Positions 24,741 through 32,956 of a stretch of DNA of 40,672 nucleotides are shown here, piece after piece. Position numbers and translations under genes: made by a program. Source of the DNA: Erwinia sp. OLFS4 (GTDB lineage Bacteria; Pseudomonadota; Gammaproteobacteria; Enterobacterales; Enterobacteriaceae); assembly GCF_002752165.1 (NCBI RefSeq), contig NZ_MOMB01000065.1:1-40672 (forward strand), read 5' to 3'. Numbering within the stretch: the stretch's first letter is position 1; each line of letters begins with the position of its first letter. The notes below the pieces were generated by a model that worked only from the letters and a program-made list of their open reading frames with translations, made no database searches and was not told the origin of the DNA.

Positions 24741-25985
24741 TTGACGACTGCACGTATTCCTCTTATGGGCAAAAAAGGGTTCAGAAGCCTGGGCAGCGCA
24801 CTACAGCATCCGAATTACCGGCGTTATTTTAGCGGGCAGTTTTTAGCGGTGATTGGCAACTGGGTACAAACCATTGCGCTGGGCTGGCTGGTGTGGCGGC
24901 TGGGACTGGCTTCCCCTTTTTTGCTCGGACTGCTGGCATTTTGCAGTCAGGGGCCGATTTTAATCTTTGGCCTGTTTACCGGCGTGATCGTCGACCGTTG
25001 TAACCGGCGCCACCTGTTGATTGCCACCCAAAGTGCTCAGACCGTGCTGATGCTGCTGCTGGCATTACTGACCTTTAATCATAGCATTACCGGCAATATC
25101 GCCATCCTGGTGGCACTGGGTCTGGGGCTCATCAGTGCGTTTGACCTGCCAGGGCGGCAGTCGCTGGTGGTTGACCTGGTGGTGTATGAGGATCTGGGCA
25201 ATGCACTGGCGCTGAATTCAGTGATCTTTAACGGCGCACGCCTGATTGGACCGGCATTGGGTGGCCTGCTGGTGGAGCAGGTTGGTGAAGGCTGGTGTTT
25301 TATCCTGATTGCCGCTTCTTATCTTCCGCTGATTGTGTTTCTGTCAACCATGCGTATTCCACCGCGTGTAATCGGGCCGCGAGTGGGGGGCATCTGGTGG
25401 GAAATGCGCGAAGGGTTACACTTTTTGCGCCAGGACAGCGATGCCCTGCGCATTCTGTTACTGGTGGGATTGTGCAGTCTGACCAGCGTGCCCTATTTTT
25501 CTTTTCTGCCGATGCTGGCAGATAACGTGCTGCACAACGGTGCCGGCGGTGCCGGTATGCTGATGAGTATTACCGGTATTGGTGCGTTAGTCGCTGCGTT
25601 TCGTCTGGCCTGGAAAAGTCAGATTGCGGCGATGCAGCCCTGGCCGCTGTGGGCTTCGGTGATGCTGGCATTAGCACAAATCGCCCTCGGCCTGTCACAC
25701 CAGTTCTGGCTGAGTGCGGTGATTGCCGCGCTTATCGGCTATGCCATTCTGACGCAAAATCTGACCTCGAATTCGCTGTTGCAGCACCGGGTACCGGATG
25801 GGCTGCGCGGGCGGCTAATGTCGTTCTATTCCATGATGCTGATTGGCACCGTGCCGCTGGGGGCAATTATCTGTGGGGTGATCGCCAACACGCTGGGCCT
25901 GCCGCTGACATTGATTCTCGGTGGCTTGTTATGCCTGGTCGGCAGCGTGGCCATTGCCGGCTGGGCGGCGTTAAGTCAGCCGTAA
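24741..25985 (+). CDS. MFS transporter (DHA3/EntS-like)
   Basis: A 414-aa protein with about 12 transmembrane helices. The start is probably TTG 24741 (CGGGG upstream); ATG 24765 is an alternative. After a short cytosolic tail with ALQHPNYRRYFSGQFLAVIGNWVQ, typical of DHA3 family members, comes the loop 2-3 motif GVIVDRCNRRHLL. GPALGGLLVEQVG is a conserved helix-5 motif. The family includes enterobactin and macrolide exporters. Placed between a peptide-type importer and a hydrolase gene, it may export a product or a toxic intermediate, or import a substrate. Confidence 0.85.
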   Translation: MTTARIPLMGKKGFRSLGSALQHPNYRRYFSGQFLAVIGNWVQTIALGWLVWRLGLASPFLLGLLAFCSQGPILIFGLFTGVIVDRCNRRHLLIATQSAQTVLMLLLALLTFNHSITGNIAILVALGLGLISAFDLPGRQSLVVDLVVYEDLGNALALNSVIFNGARLIGPALGGLLVEQVGEGWCFILIAASYLPLIVFLSTMRIPPRVIGPRVGGIWWEMREGLHFLRQDSDALRILLLVGLCSLTSVPYFSFLPMLADNVLHNGAGGAGMLMSITGIGALVAAFRLAWKSQIAAMQPWPLWASVMLALAQIALGLSHQFWLSAVIAALIGYAILTQNLTSNSLLQHRVPDGLRGRLMSFYSMMLIGTVPLGAIICGVIANTLGLPLTLILGGLLCLVGSVAIAGWAALSQP

Positions 25986-26020
25986 CCATTATACGATAAT
26001 CCAGATATACAGGAGGTTGC

Positions 26021-28009
26021 ATGTCTCAGTCTTTGACCGCTACGTCTGCGGCGCCCGATTATCAACAAATTTTTATAACGCTGAGTGACGGCACGCAGCT
26101 GGCGGCCCGGCTGTGGTTACCCGTGACTGAACAGGCGGTGCCGCTGGTGCTGGAGTGGATACCTTATCGCCAGTCGGACAATACCGCCGTGGGTGATTCG
26201 ATGGTACATGGTTACTTTGCTCAACAGGGTATTGCTGCCCTGCGGGTTGATCTGCGTGGTAGTGGCAATTCAACCGGACTGCTGCGCGATGAGTATCTGC
26301 CCCAGGAGCAGGATGATGCGCTGGAAGTGATTGAATGGGCTAGCCGGCAACCATGGAGCAATGGCAATGTTGGCATGATAGGTATCTCCTGGGGAGGATT
26401 TGCTGCTCTGCAGGTAGCCGCCCGGCGCCCGCCCGCACTGAAGGCGATTATTACCTGCTGTTCGACTGACGATCGCTACCGTGACGATGTCCATTATATG
26501 GGCGGCGCCTTGCTGACCGATGGCCTGCAATGGGGGAGCGGGTTGTTTACTCAACTGGGCCGACCGCTGGACCCGCAGCATGTCGGCGAGCAGTGGCGAC
26601 AGCACTGGCTGGCGCGACTGGAAGGGATGGAGCCGCCGCTGCATGCCTGGCTGGCTCACCCGCAACGCGATGCATACTGGCGTCATGGCTCGATTTGTGA
26701 AGATTACCCGGCAATTCAGTGCGCGGTATTAGCCGTTGGCGGCTGGACCGACGGTTATTCAGATGCCATCCTGCGCATGATGGAGCACCTGTCGGCGCCG
26801 CGAAAAGCCTTGATTGGACCGTGGACCCATATCTATCCGCACTGGGGTACACCCGGCCCGGCTATCGGCTTCCTGGCGGAGTGTGTCAGCTGGTGGCAGC
26901 AGTGGTTGCAGAATGAGGATAGCGCTGAGCACAGCGATCCTCTGTTACATCTCTGGCAGGGAGAAAATATCCAGCCCGATGCAGCGAATTTCTCCCTTGA
27001 CGGACACTGGATCTGTGCACCGCACTGGCCATTGCCGCAGCCAGAGCGTTGTTTCTGGCTGGCAGCGGGACAGCTCGCCGATGCCCCTCAGAGTGCGCAG
27101 CCGGTACTGACAGTAGACAGCCCGGTACATTGTGGCCTGATGGCCGGGGAATGGTGCCCGCGTGACGGTGGCGGCAGTGCACCGGAATTCCAGCACGATC
27201 AGCGTGCGGATGATGCGCTCTCCTGCTGTTTTGATTCGCCGTTGCTTGAGGAAGCGTTGTCGCTGCTCGGTAAGGCCAGCCTGCGATTGCAGGTCGCATT
27301 TGAGGCGGCCTCTGCTCTGCTGGTGCTGCGGCTGAATGAAGTGGATGCAGGAGGACGTTCCGGGCGCGTCACTTTTGCTGTCCATCGTCTGACGCGCCCG
27401 CAAGGCGTTGCCGCCGGCGAGCCTTTTCCGGTAGAGCTGGCGCTAAAGGGGGTCAGTTATCGCTTCGCCGTGGGCAAGCGTTTACGGCTGGCCATTTCCA
27501 CTACCTACTGGCCGATGGTGTGGGCCGAGCCGGATCAGGGCGCGGTGCGCATTTTCCCGCAAAGCGCTTGCCTGCATCTGCCGTTGCGTCCAGCCGCGGT
27601 GGTGGATAACGTGGTCGGTTTCGCTGCGGCAGAGGAGGCCCCCGCCATCGATCACCAGGTGCTGGCGGGTGAAGTCAGCACGCGGCAAGTTCACTGGGAT
27701 GCCGGCAGCGATCGCTGGCAGCTGACGATGGATGCACAGCGCCAGAAAACCCGCATTGGCGAACTGACTTTTGACGGTGAAAGCCATGATGTCTATGAGA
27801 TCGGGCGCACGCGTGACAGCGCCAGCATGACGTCGCGGCGTATCCAGCGCTATGATCGTCCTGGCTGGCATATTGAACTGCGCTCGCATATGCACCTGTG
27901 CTGGGTGGAAGGCAAGCTGCAACTGACTTCAGGTTATGAAGCCTATGAAAATCAGCGCAGGATTTTTCAGCGTCACTGGCAGCGTCAGTTCGCGCCGGCG
28001 AAACCCTGA
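26021..28009 (+). CDS. CocE/NonD-family hydrolase (paralogue 1)
   Basis: A 662-aa protein with a strong AGGAGG site before its ATG. The N-terminal alpha/beta-hydrolase carries LRVDLRGSGNS and nucleophile motif GISWGG with Ser123. STDDRYRDDVHYMGG marks the cap region, and the Asp/His end near LIGPWTHIYPH gives the catalytic His. The C-terminal half is the jelly-roll domain of the cocaine esterase / X-Pro dipeptidyl-peptidase family. These enzymes cleave esters, amides or acyl-peptides. No signal peptide is visible, so it works in the cytosol. It shares long stretches with the gene at 29855-31840, so the two are paralogues within one locus. Confidence 0.9.
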   Translation: MSQSLTATSAAPDYQQIFITLSDGTQLAARLWLPVTEQAVPLVLEWIPYRQSDNTAVGDSMVHGYFAQQGIAALRVDLRGSGNSTGLLRDEYLPQEQDDALEVIEWASRQPWSNGNVGMIGISWGGFAALQVAARRPPALKAIITCCSTDDRYRDDVHYMGGALLTDGLQWGSGLFTQLGRPLDPQHVGEQWRQHWLARLEGMEPPLHAWLAHPQRDAYWRHGSICEDYPAIQCAVLAVGGWTDGYSDAILRMMEHLSAPRKALIGPWTHIYPHWGTPGPAIGFLAECVSWWQQWLQNEDSAEHSDPLLHLWQGENIQPDAANFSLDGHWICAPHWPLPQPERCFWLAAGQLADAPQSAQPVLTVDSPVHCGLMAGEWCPRDGGGSAPEFQHDQRADDALSCCFDSPLLEEALSLLGKASLRLQVAFEAASALLVLRLNEVDAGGRSGRVTFAVHRLTRPQGVAAGEPFPVELALKGVSYRFAVGKRLRLAISTTYWPMVWAEPDQGAVRIFPQSACLHLPLRPAAVVDNVVGFAAAEEAPAIDHQVLAGEVSTRQVHWDAGSDRWQLTMDAQRQKTRIGELTFDGESHDVYEIGRTRDSASMTSRRIQRYDRPGWHIELRSHMHLCWVEGKLQLTSGYEAYENQRRIFQRHWQRQFAPAKP

Positions 28010-28101
28010 TAACGGCATAAGGGCGAGGCGGGCGCAATCGACTGGTGTACCCCCCTATGATTCGGGCATAGTAAAGGCTTGCCGGATAGTGGAGGTACGA
28101 G

Positions 28102-29076
28102 GTGACGAGACAGAATCTGCAGCCCTGGGTGTTTACCTTTTTGCTGGGCGATGATTTTTCCATGATGAGCCTGGCCGCGGCAATTGAACCGCTACGTTCC
28201 TGTAACCGCTTGCAGGAAACCCAGGCGTTTCGCTGGCATCTGGCCAGCCTCAATGGTGAAACTGTCACGGCAGCCAGCGGCATTCCCTTTACCACCCGGC
28301 CGGTTAACGAGGTGCTGGCGGAAACCGATTATCTGTTTCTCTGCGGGGGAGAACGGGTAGTGGCTTCGCGTTTTGAACGTGGTTATCGTGCCGCGCTGCG
28401 CCAGGCGGTCCATCAGGGGCTGGCAATTGGCGCCCTGTCGACCGGGACATTTTTGCTGGCAAAATGTGGGCTGCTAAAGGGTTACCGCTGTACTATCCAC
28501 TGGGAAAGTCAGGCAGCATTTAATGAAAGCTGGCCGGATATTCACTGTACCGGCAGCTTATTTGAAATCGATCGTAACCGTCTGACCTGTGCCGGTGGCA
28601 CCGCAGCAATGGACATGATGCTGTATCTTATTGCTGAACGTTTTGGGCAAAATCAGGCGCAGGCGGTTGCCAGCCAGTTCCATCATGATCGGATTCGTAA
28701 CCGGGAAGAGCATCAGCGTGGTGGAGCGTCGTTACAGATGATGGCACCCCCGGTAGTGCAGCAGGCGATTACGGTAATGCAGGCACATCTGGAAGAGCCA
28801 CTCACTATGGATGCGGTGGCGCAACGCGCCGGGGTTGGTAAGCGTCAGCTTGAACGCCTGTTTGCCCGTTACGCGGCGAAAACACCACAGCGTTACTATC
28901 TGGAGTTACGCCTGCAGCAGGCGCGTGAAATGCTGATCTATTCGAATAAGTCAGTGATCGATATTGCTCTGTCGGTCGGCTTTAGCTCCACTTCCCATTT
29001 TGCCGCGTGGTTTCGCCGGCTATTTGGTATTTTGCCCTCTGCGGTGCGACGCGGACGGCGGACTAAATATCAATAG
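28102..29076 (+). CDS. GlxA-family AraC-type transcriptional regulator
   Basis: A 324-aa product; GTG start at 28102 with GGAGG 7 bp upstream. Residues about 5-190 are a DJ-1/PfpI-like domain (FLLGDDFSMMSLAAAIEPLR at the start, GALSTGTFLLAKCGLL at the nucleophile elbow, where Ser-Thr replaces the catalytic Cys). Residues about 220-318 hold two AraC helix-turn-helix motifs (MDAVAQRAGVGKRQLERLF and VIDIALSVGFSSTSHFAAWF). GlxA-type regulators often control catabolic genes for amines, amides or glycine betaine. It follows one CocE gene and converges with the amidase gene, whose 3' end it overlaps by 7 bp. It is the likely local regulator. Confidence 0.88.
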   Translation: MTRQNLQPWVFTFLLGDDFSMMSLAAAIEPLRSCNRLQETQAFRWHLASLNGETVTAASGIPFTTRPVNEVLAETDYLFLCGGERVVASRFERGYRAALRQAVHQGLAIGALSTGTFLLAKCGLLKGYRCTIHWESQAAFNESWPDIHCTGSLFEIDRNRLTCAGGTAAMDMMLYLIAERFGQNQAQAVASQFHHDRIRNREEHQRGGASLQMMAPPVVQQAITVMQAHLEEPLTMDAVAQRAGVGKRQLERLFARYAAKTPQRYYLELRLQQAREMLIYSNKSVIDIALSVGFSSTSHFAAWFRRLFGILPSAVRRGRRTKYQ

Positions 29077-29855
29077 CCGGTCAGCTGATATAACTGCGGA
29101 TGACGATCCGCCAGCAGGGGATGGTGTTGCCGCCAGCGCTGTATTATGCTGACATCCAGCCGGGCGGCAATGATGCCGGCGCCGGCGCCCGCCAGCGCCG
29201 CCAGCGTATTTCCGTCCGGTCCAGCCAGCCGGCTCATGCCGATACAGGGCGCTGCACCCTGTGTGTCACCGCGATTGGCAAATACCACAAAATAGCCATT
29301 TTCATAGGCGCGGGCCGGGACCAGGTGGTGGGCAATCAGCTCATAGCCGGGACTGGTTGCACTGATGCATAACAGGCAGTCGATACCCTGCTGGGCATAC
29401 AGGCGACTGAGTTCAGGAAAGTCGAGATCGTAGCAAATCAGCAGGCCAAAACGCATGCCCGCCAGCGTAAAGGTTTGCAGCCGGTTACCGGCGGTGAACA
29501 GTGCCTTTTCATAACCGTTCCATAAATGGGTTTTGCGATAATTGGCCAGCGTCTCACCCTGCGGACCAATGGCGCGCACCGCATTAAACAGCTGCACGCC
29601 GTGTTGTTCGGCATAGCCAAATACCAGGGTTTGCTGGCGCCGGCGTGCCAGTGCGGCAATCTGAGACATCTGCTCACTGTCAGCGGTGATCGCCAGACGG
29701 CGGATGCGTTGCGCATCGTCATAGCCACACAGCGCCAGTTCTGGCCATATCACCAGTTGTGCATCGGCGGCCTGATCCAGTCCCGCTGTCAGCCAGGCGA
29801 CCATTGCCTGCTGGCTGTCCGGTGCATCATTGCTCTGAATAATGGCGATGCGCAT
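29070..29855 (-). CDS. Carbon-nitrogen hydrolase (nitrilase superfamily amidase)
   Basis: A 261-aa protein with the complete nitrilase-superfamily triad: Glu39 in WPELALCGYD, Lys108 in NYRKTHLW and Cys141 in LLICYDLDFPE. The end (GNTLAALAGAGAGIIAARLD) is the usual strand pair. It hydrolyses amides or related C-N bonds in the cytosol. Its ATG overlaps the stop of the second CocE-type gene by 1 bp, so both are co-translated. Together they suggest stepwise breakage of ester and amide bonds in one substrate. Confidence 0.92.
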   Translation of the reverse strand: MRIAIIQSNDAPDSQQAMVAWLTAGLDQAADAQLVIWPELALCGYDDAQRIRRLAITADSEQMSQIAALARRRQQTLVFGYAEQHGVQLFNAVRAIGPQGETLANYRKTHLWNGYEKALFTAGNRLQTFTLAGMRFGLLICYDLDFPELSRLYAQQGIDCLLCISATSPGYELIAHHLVPARAYENGYFVVFANRGDTQGAAPCIGMSRLAGPDGNTLAALAGAGAGIIAARLDVSIIQRWRQHHPLLADRHPQLYQLTGY

Positions 29856-31840
29856 TATTGTTCCTTATCGTTAGCGGATGAAAACGGGAAGTCGTGTTGC
29901 CACTGACGAAAAAAACAGACCGTCTCTCCGTCGCGCGCTTCGAGCGTTGAACTGAGGTGCCAGCCGTTGGCATCACAAGTCAGCAGGCTGCGGGTATCGA
30001 GACTGGCATGCCACTGGTCGCGGCGGAAACTGGCGTGCCGGACCGCTTCAGAACAAGCGCTGGCGGGATCCAGTGCGTTAATCCGGTAATTTTCATGTCC
30101 CAGCGCTTCAAGCCGCAGACCGGTATCGGCGATACGTAATGCGCCGAGATTACGCACCACTTGCAAGGTTGTGTCACCGTCGTTCATGTCCCGCGTCAGA
30201 TGCAGTCGCCCACGCTGGGGGGCGACCAGTACTTCGGCATCCAGTGGTGGAGGTGACCAGGCCTGACCTAAATCGGGTGCTTCACAGTTTTGCTGACGTA
30301 ACGGTAGCCGTATATGGCCGGCGCTCAACGTCAGGCGGGTCAGCCAGGGTAGCGGCGCGGCCAGCGGCCAGTAAGCCGAGGAGACCGCAAGGCGCAGCCG
30401 GTAGCCGGCAGGTACTTCAAAGGCCACGGCTTTCAGTGCCAGGTTAATGACATATTGCTCACCGGGACTCACTTTTTGTTGCTGAGAGTGGCCATCACGC
30501 TGGTTGAGGTTCAGCAGTCCGTAGCTGATACGCAGGCTGGTACCATCCGGCGCGACCGCGTTAAGTCTCACCGCCACCAGTGCCTGAGGTTTATCAGCAC
30601 ACAGACGCAGTTCCACCGGTACGCGGCCAACCAGTTGTAACGATGTTGGCAGCGGCGGGCTATCAAAGCAGCAGGAACCGGCGTCATCTTCACGCTGGTC
30701 GCCAGGCATATCCGGCCCGGAGCCATAGGGACACCACTCCCCGGACGCCAGACCGGTGGTGGCCGGGGAGCAGACGCTACGGGAAAAAGCTCCGGCCGGC
30801 GTGGTTTGCAGGCCATATTCCGTCAGATGCCAGATTTGTGGCGTGATGGCTGCGCTGGGCCAGCTGGTTTCGGCTGCCCAGCGTCCCCGACGCTGGTGGT
30901 AACGGGTACGCGGTGCCTCCGCTTCCTGCATCCAGTAGCTGATCATCGGTTCTGCCATCAGGCCGCTATCTTCGTTTTTCAGCCAGTGATCAAACCAGCG
31001 TTGAATATAGCGGATAAAATCGATACGTGGTCCTGGGGTGGCGACGTGGGGAAATGCGTGCCCCCATGGGCCGATCAGTCCTTTACGCGGCGTGTTCAGA
31101 CCCTCCAGCAAACGCAGAACAGTATTGGTGTAGCCATCGGCCCAGCCACCTACCGCCAGTACTGCCGCGTCGATTGCGCGATAATCTTCACACACCGACC
31201 CGCTTTGCCAGTAGGCGTCGCGCGTCGGATGGCTCATCCAGCGGGCAGCCGGCGGCGTATCCATGGCTTCAAGACGCGCCAGCCATTGTGCTTTCCAGCC
31301 TTCGCCGACAATGGCCGGATCGGGTGGGGTAGGGGTCCAGGTAAACAGGGTGGTACCGTACTGCAGGTTATCGTTAAGCAGCGCACCGCCCATATAGTGC
31401 ATATCATCGGCGAAACGATCGTCAGTGGAGCAGGCGGTGACAATTGCCTTCAGCGCCGGCGGGCGCAGCGCGGCAATCTGTAAGGCATTAAATCCGCTCC
31501 ATGAAATGCCGATCATGCCAAGATTACCGCTGCACCAGGGTTGTGCCGCAATCCAGGCGATAACTTCACAGGCGTCCTGCCACTCCTGCGGCGTATATTC
31601 GTCATTCATCAGTCCGTCGGAATCTCCTGCACCCCGCATATCCACGCGGATAGCGGCATAGCCGCACTCAGCCAGCGCCGGATGCAGAATAGCATCGTCT
31701 GCCCGATGACGGTCGCGCCGTCGGTAAGGAAGGTATTCCAGCACTGCCGGAACCGGTTGTTCGCCATCCGGCAACCACAGACGTGCAGCGAGACGACAGC
31801 CATCGCTGAGGGGGATCCATTCAGTTTCGATAATACGCAT
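29855..31840 (-). CDS. CocE/NonD-family hydrolase (paralogue 2)
   Basis: A 661-aa hydrolase with the same plan as the 26021-28009 product. RVDMRGAGDSDG is followed by GISWSG with Ser113, then STDDRFADDMHYMGG, GLIGPWGHAFPH and a C-terminal jelly-roll. The identity between the two is obvious over the whole N-terminal domain (PPALKAI, STDDR, HYMGGALL, LPYR/IPYR). No signal peptide is seen. It forms a two-gene minus-strand unit with the amidase gene. Having two diverged paralogues at one locus suggests distinct bonds or isomers of a shared substrate. Confidence 0.9.
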   Translation of the reverse strand: MRIIETEWIPLSDGCRLAARLWLPDGEQPVPAVLEYLPYRRRDRHRADDAILHPALAECGYAAIRVDMRGAGDSDGLMNDEYTPQEWQDACEVIAWIAAQPWCSGNLGMIGISWSGFNALQIAALRPPALKAIVTACSTDDRFADDMHYMGGALLNDNLQYGTTLFTWTPTPPDPAIVGEGWKAQWLARLEAMDTPPAARWMSHPTRDAYWQSGSVCEDYRAIDAAVLAVGGWADGYTNTVLRLLEGLNTPRKGLIGPWGHAFPHVATPGPRIDFIRYIQRWFDHWLKNEDSGLMAEPMISYWMQEAEAPRTRYHQRRGRWAAETSWPSAAITPQIWHLTEYGLQTTPAGAFSRSVCSPATTGLASGEWCPYGSGPDMPGDQREDDAGSCCFDSPPLPTSLQLVGRVPVELRLCADKPQALVAVRLNAVAPDGTSLRISYGLLNLNQRDGHSQQQKVSPGEQYVINLALKAVAFEVPAGYRLRLAVSSAYWPLAAPLPWLTRLTLSAGHIRLPLRQQNCEAPDLGQAWSPPPLDAEVLVAPQRGRLHLTRDMNDGDTTLQVVRNLGALRIADTGLRLEALGHENYRINALDPASACSEAVRHASFRRDQWHASLDTRSLLTCDANGWHLSSTLEARDGETVCFFRQWQHDFPFSSANDKEQ

Positions 31841-32277
31841 TGATTGTCCTCAGTGAAGGGTAGCTGCTCAGCGTTATCCTGGCATAGTTGCCGGCAGAAA
31901 AGAGTATTTATACGACCTGTTTGACGGAGAATGCGACATGGCAGAGGAAAGCATTGCCCGCCTGCTGTGTGTTTTACTGAGAATGAATAAATAAGACAGA
32001 AACCGGTAACATGGTATTTTTATGTGGCGCTGTAAGGCCGGTTTAGCGGGAGGCTTACAATAACGCGGGTGGACTTTTTAACTTGCATAGTCGATCCAGA
32101 TGTGCGTTAATCAACTGTCAGTCTGATTAGCAGACAGTTTCAAGTTAGTTATTTTTTTATTTCTCATCTATGTTAGTGCCGCCCTTCAGCCTTTCTCTTT
32201 GAGTCTTATTCAGAATTTGATGCGTCTCTGCCATTCAGTCTTTATCGCCGTAAGGCTCACTGAAAAGGTAACTTTTT
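31841..32277 (+). promoter_or_regulatory. Intergenic region with long cold-shock 5' leader
   Basis: The right half should contain the promoter and long untranslated leader of the cold-shock gene, as cspA-family genes carry a structured leader of about 150 nt. A stem AACTGTC (32113-32119) with GACAGTT (32133-32139) is visible. TTGCAT at about 32083 is a possible -35. I could not fix a canonical cold-box. The left half should hold the promoter of the minus-strand hydrolase unit. No other gene is seen. Confidence 0.5.
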
Positions 32278-32490
32278 ATGTCTAATAAAATTATTGGCAC
32301 CGTTAAATGGTTTAACGCAGACAAAGGTTTTGGTTTTATCTCTCCTGAAGACGGCAGCAAGGACGTTTTCGTTCATTATTCTGCGATTCAGGGTAATGAT
32401 TTTCGTACGCTCGATGAAGGGCAGCGCGTAGAATTCTCCATTGAGAATGGCCCTAAAGGCCCTTCAGCTGGAAATGTAACAGGAATTTAA
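32278..32490 (+). CDS. CspA-family cold-shock protein
   Basis: A 70-aa single cold-shock domain. It has RNP1 KGFGFIS (16-22) and RNP2 VFVHYSAI (30-37), plus the family opening [15 protein letters not shown] and ending GPSAGNV. AAAAGGT lies before the ATG. It binds single-stranded RNA/DNA and acts as an RNA chaperone during cold shock. Its stop codon is directly followed by a second small frame of YmcF/YnfQ type, an arrangement known from the E. coli cspG and cspB regions. Confidence 0.95.
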   Translation: MSNKIIGTVKWFNADKGFGFISPEDGSKDVFVHYSAIQGNDFRTLDEGQRVEFSIENGPKGPSAGNVTGI

Positions 32491-32491
32491 G

Positions 32492-32638
32492 ATTATTATA
32501 ATCTCACATTATTTACGATGTCCGAATTGTCATGGTTCACAATACCGGACGTCGGTTTTTGATATCACGAAAGCGAATCCTTTCGGTGCAAAATGTATTT
32601 TTTGCAAATCAATTATGATTCAGCTGAAAGCGAGCTAA
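32492..32638 (+). CDS. YmcF/YnfQ-like cold-shock small protein with ATT start
   Basis: The 48-aa frame starts 1 nt after the csp stop codon. There is no ATG, GTG or TTG in front of the conserved part. The best start is ATT 32492, with AGGA ending 7 nt upstream inside the csp gene. The peptide has two CxxC pairs, RCPNCHGSQYRTSVFD and AKCIFCKSIM, i.e. a small zinc-ribbon. This matches, from memory, the E. coli cold-shock peptides YmcF and YnfQ, which also use a non-AUG start downstream of a csp gene. Function is unknown; zinc binding and RNA or ribosome contact are plausible. It is missed by tools that require standard starts or longer frames. Confidence 0.8.
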   Translation: MIIISHYLRCPNCHGSQYRTSVFDITKANPFGAKCIFCKSIMIQLKAS

Positions 32639-32703
32639 TTATTGCTCTGCAAAACGAATGAGAAGGTTTTCAACAGACCTTAACAACCGGCTTTAATTCT
32701 ATA

Positions 32704-32729
32704 GCATCGCTGCGGCGATGCTTTTTTTT
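32704..32729 (+). terminator. Intrinsic terminator of the cold-shock unit
   Basis: GCATCGC (32704-32710) pairs perfectly with GCGATGC (32715-32721) over a TGCG tetraloop, and eight T follow. It ends the csp plus YmcF-like transcript 65 nt after the small-protein stop. Confidence 0.9.
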
Positions 32730-32771
32730 GCCTGAAAATAGCGGATATATATTTAATCGTACAGGGTGACG

Positions 32772-32945
32772 ATGAATGATCCGGCCGGCTGTTTGCCTGT
32801 TGCGACTGTGATGATAGAACCGCGCTACAAGGTTATTCGTAATCATGTCGTGACGCTCGCTATTCCTGTCAGGCATAGCGCTTATGCAGTGGGAACCGTT
32901 TCTGGCCTGCTCCGCTCTGTTTATGCTGTGCTCATCCTTCCATGA
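32772..32945 (+). CDS. Possible 57-aa protein (doubtful)
   Basis: An ATG with AGGGTGA upstream opens a 57-codon frame (starting MNDPAGCLPVATVMIEP) that ends just before the Old Yellow Enzyme gene. No family or signal is recognisable. It may be a chance frame in the leader of the downstream gene. Confidence 0.2.
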   Translation: MNDPAGCLPVATVMIEPRYKVIRNHVVTLAIPVRHSAYAVGTVSGLLRSVYAVLILP

Positions 32946-32956
32946 GAGAGCAAAAA

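Noticed and set aside
27675..28295. 206-codon antisense frame across the CocE 3' end and the GlxA 5' end
   Set aside because: It overlaps two well-supported genes on the other strand and shows no recognisable domain.
32520..32560. Hairpin GTCCG...CGGAC followed by GTCGGTTTTT, first read as the csp terminator
   Set aside because: It lies inside the conserved YmcF-like coding frame, which continues to 32638; the clear terminator is at 32704-32729.
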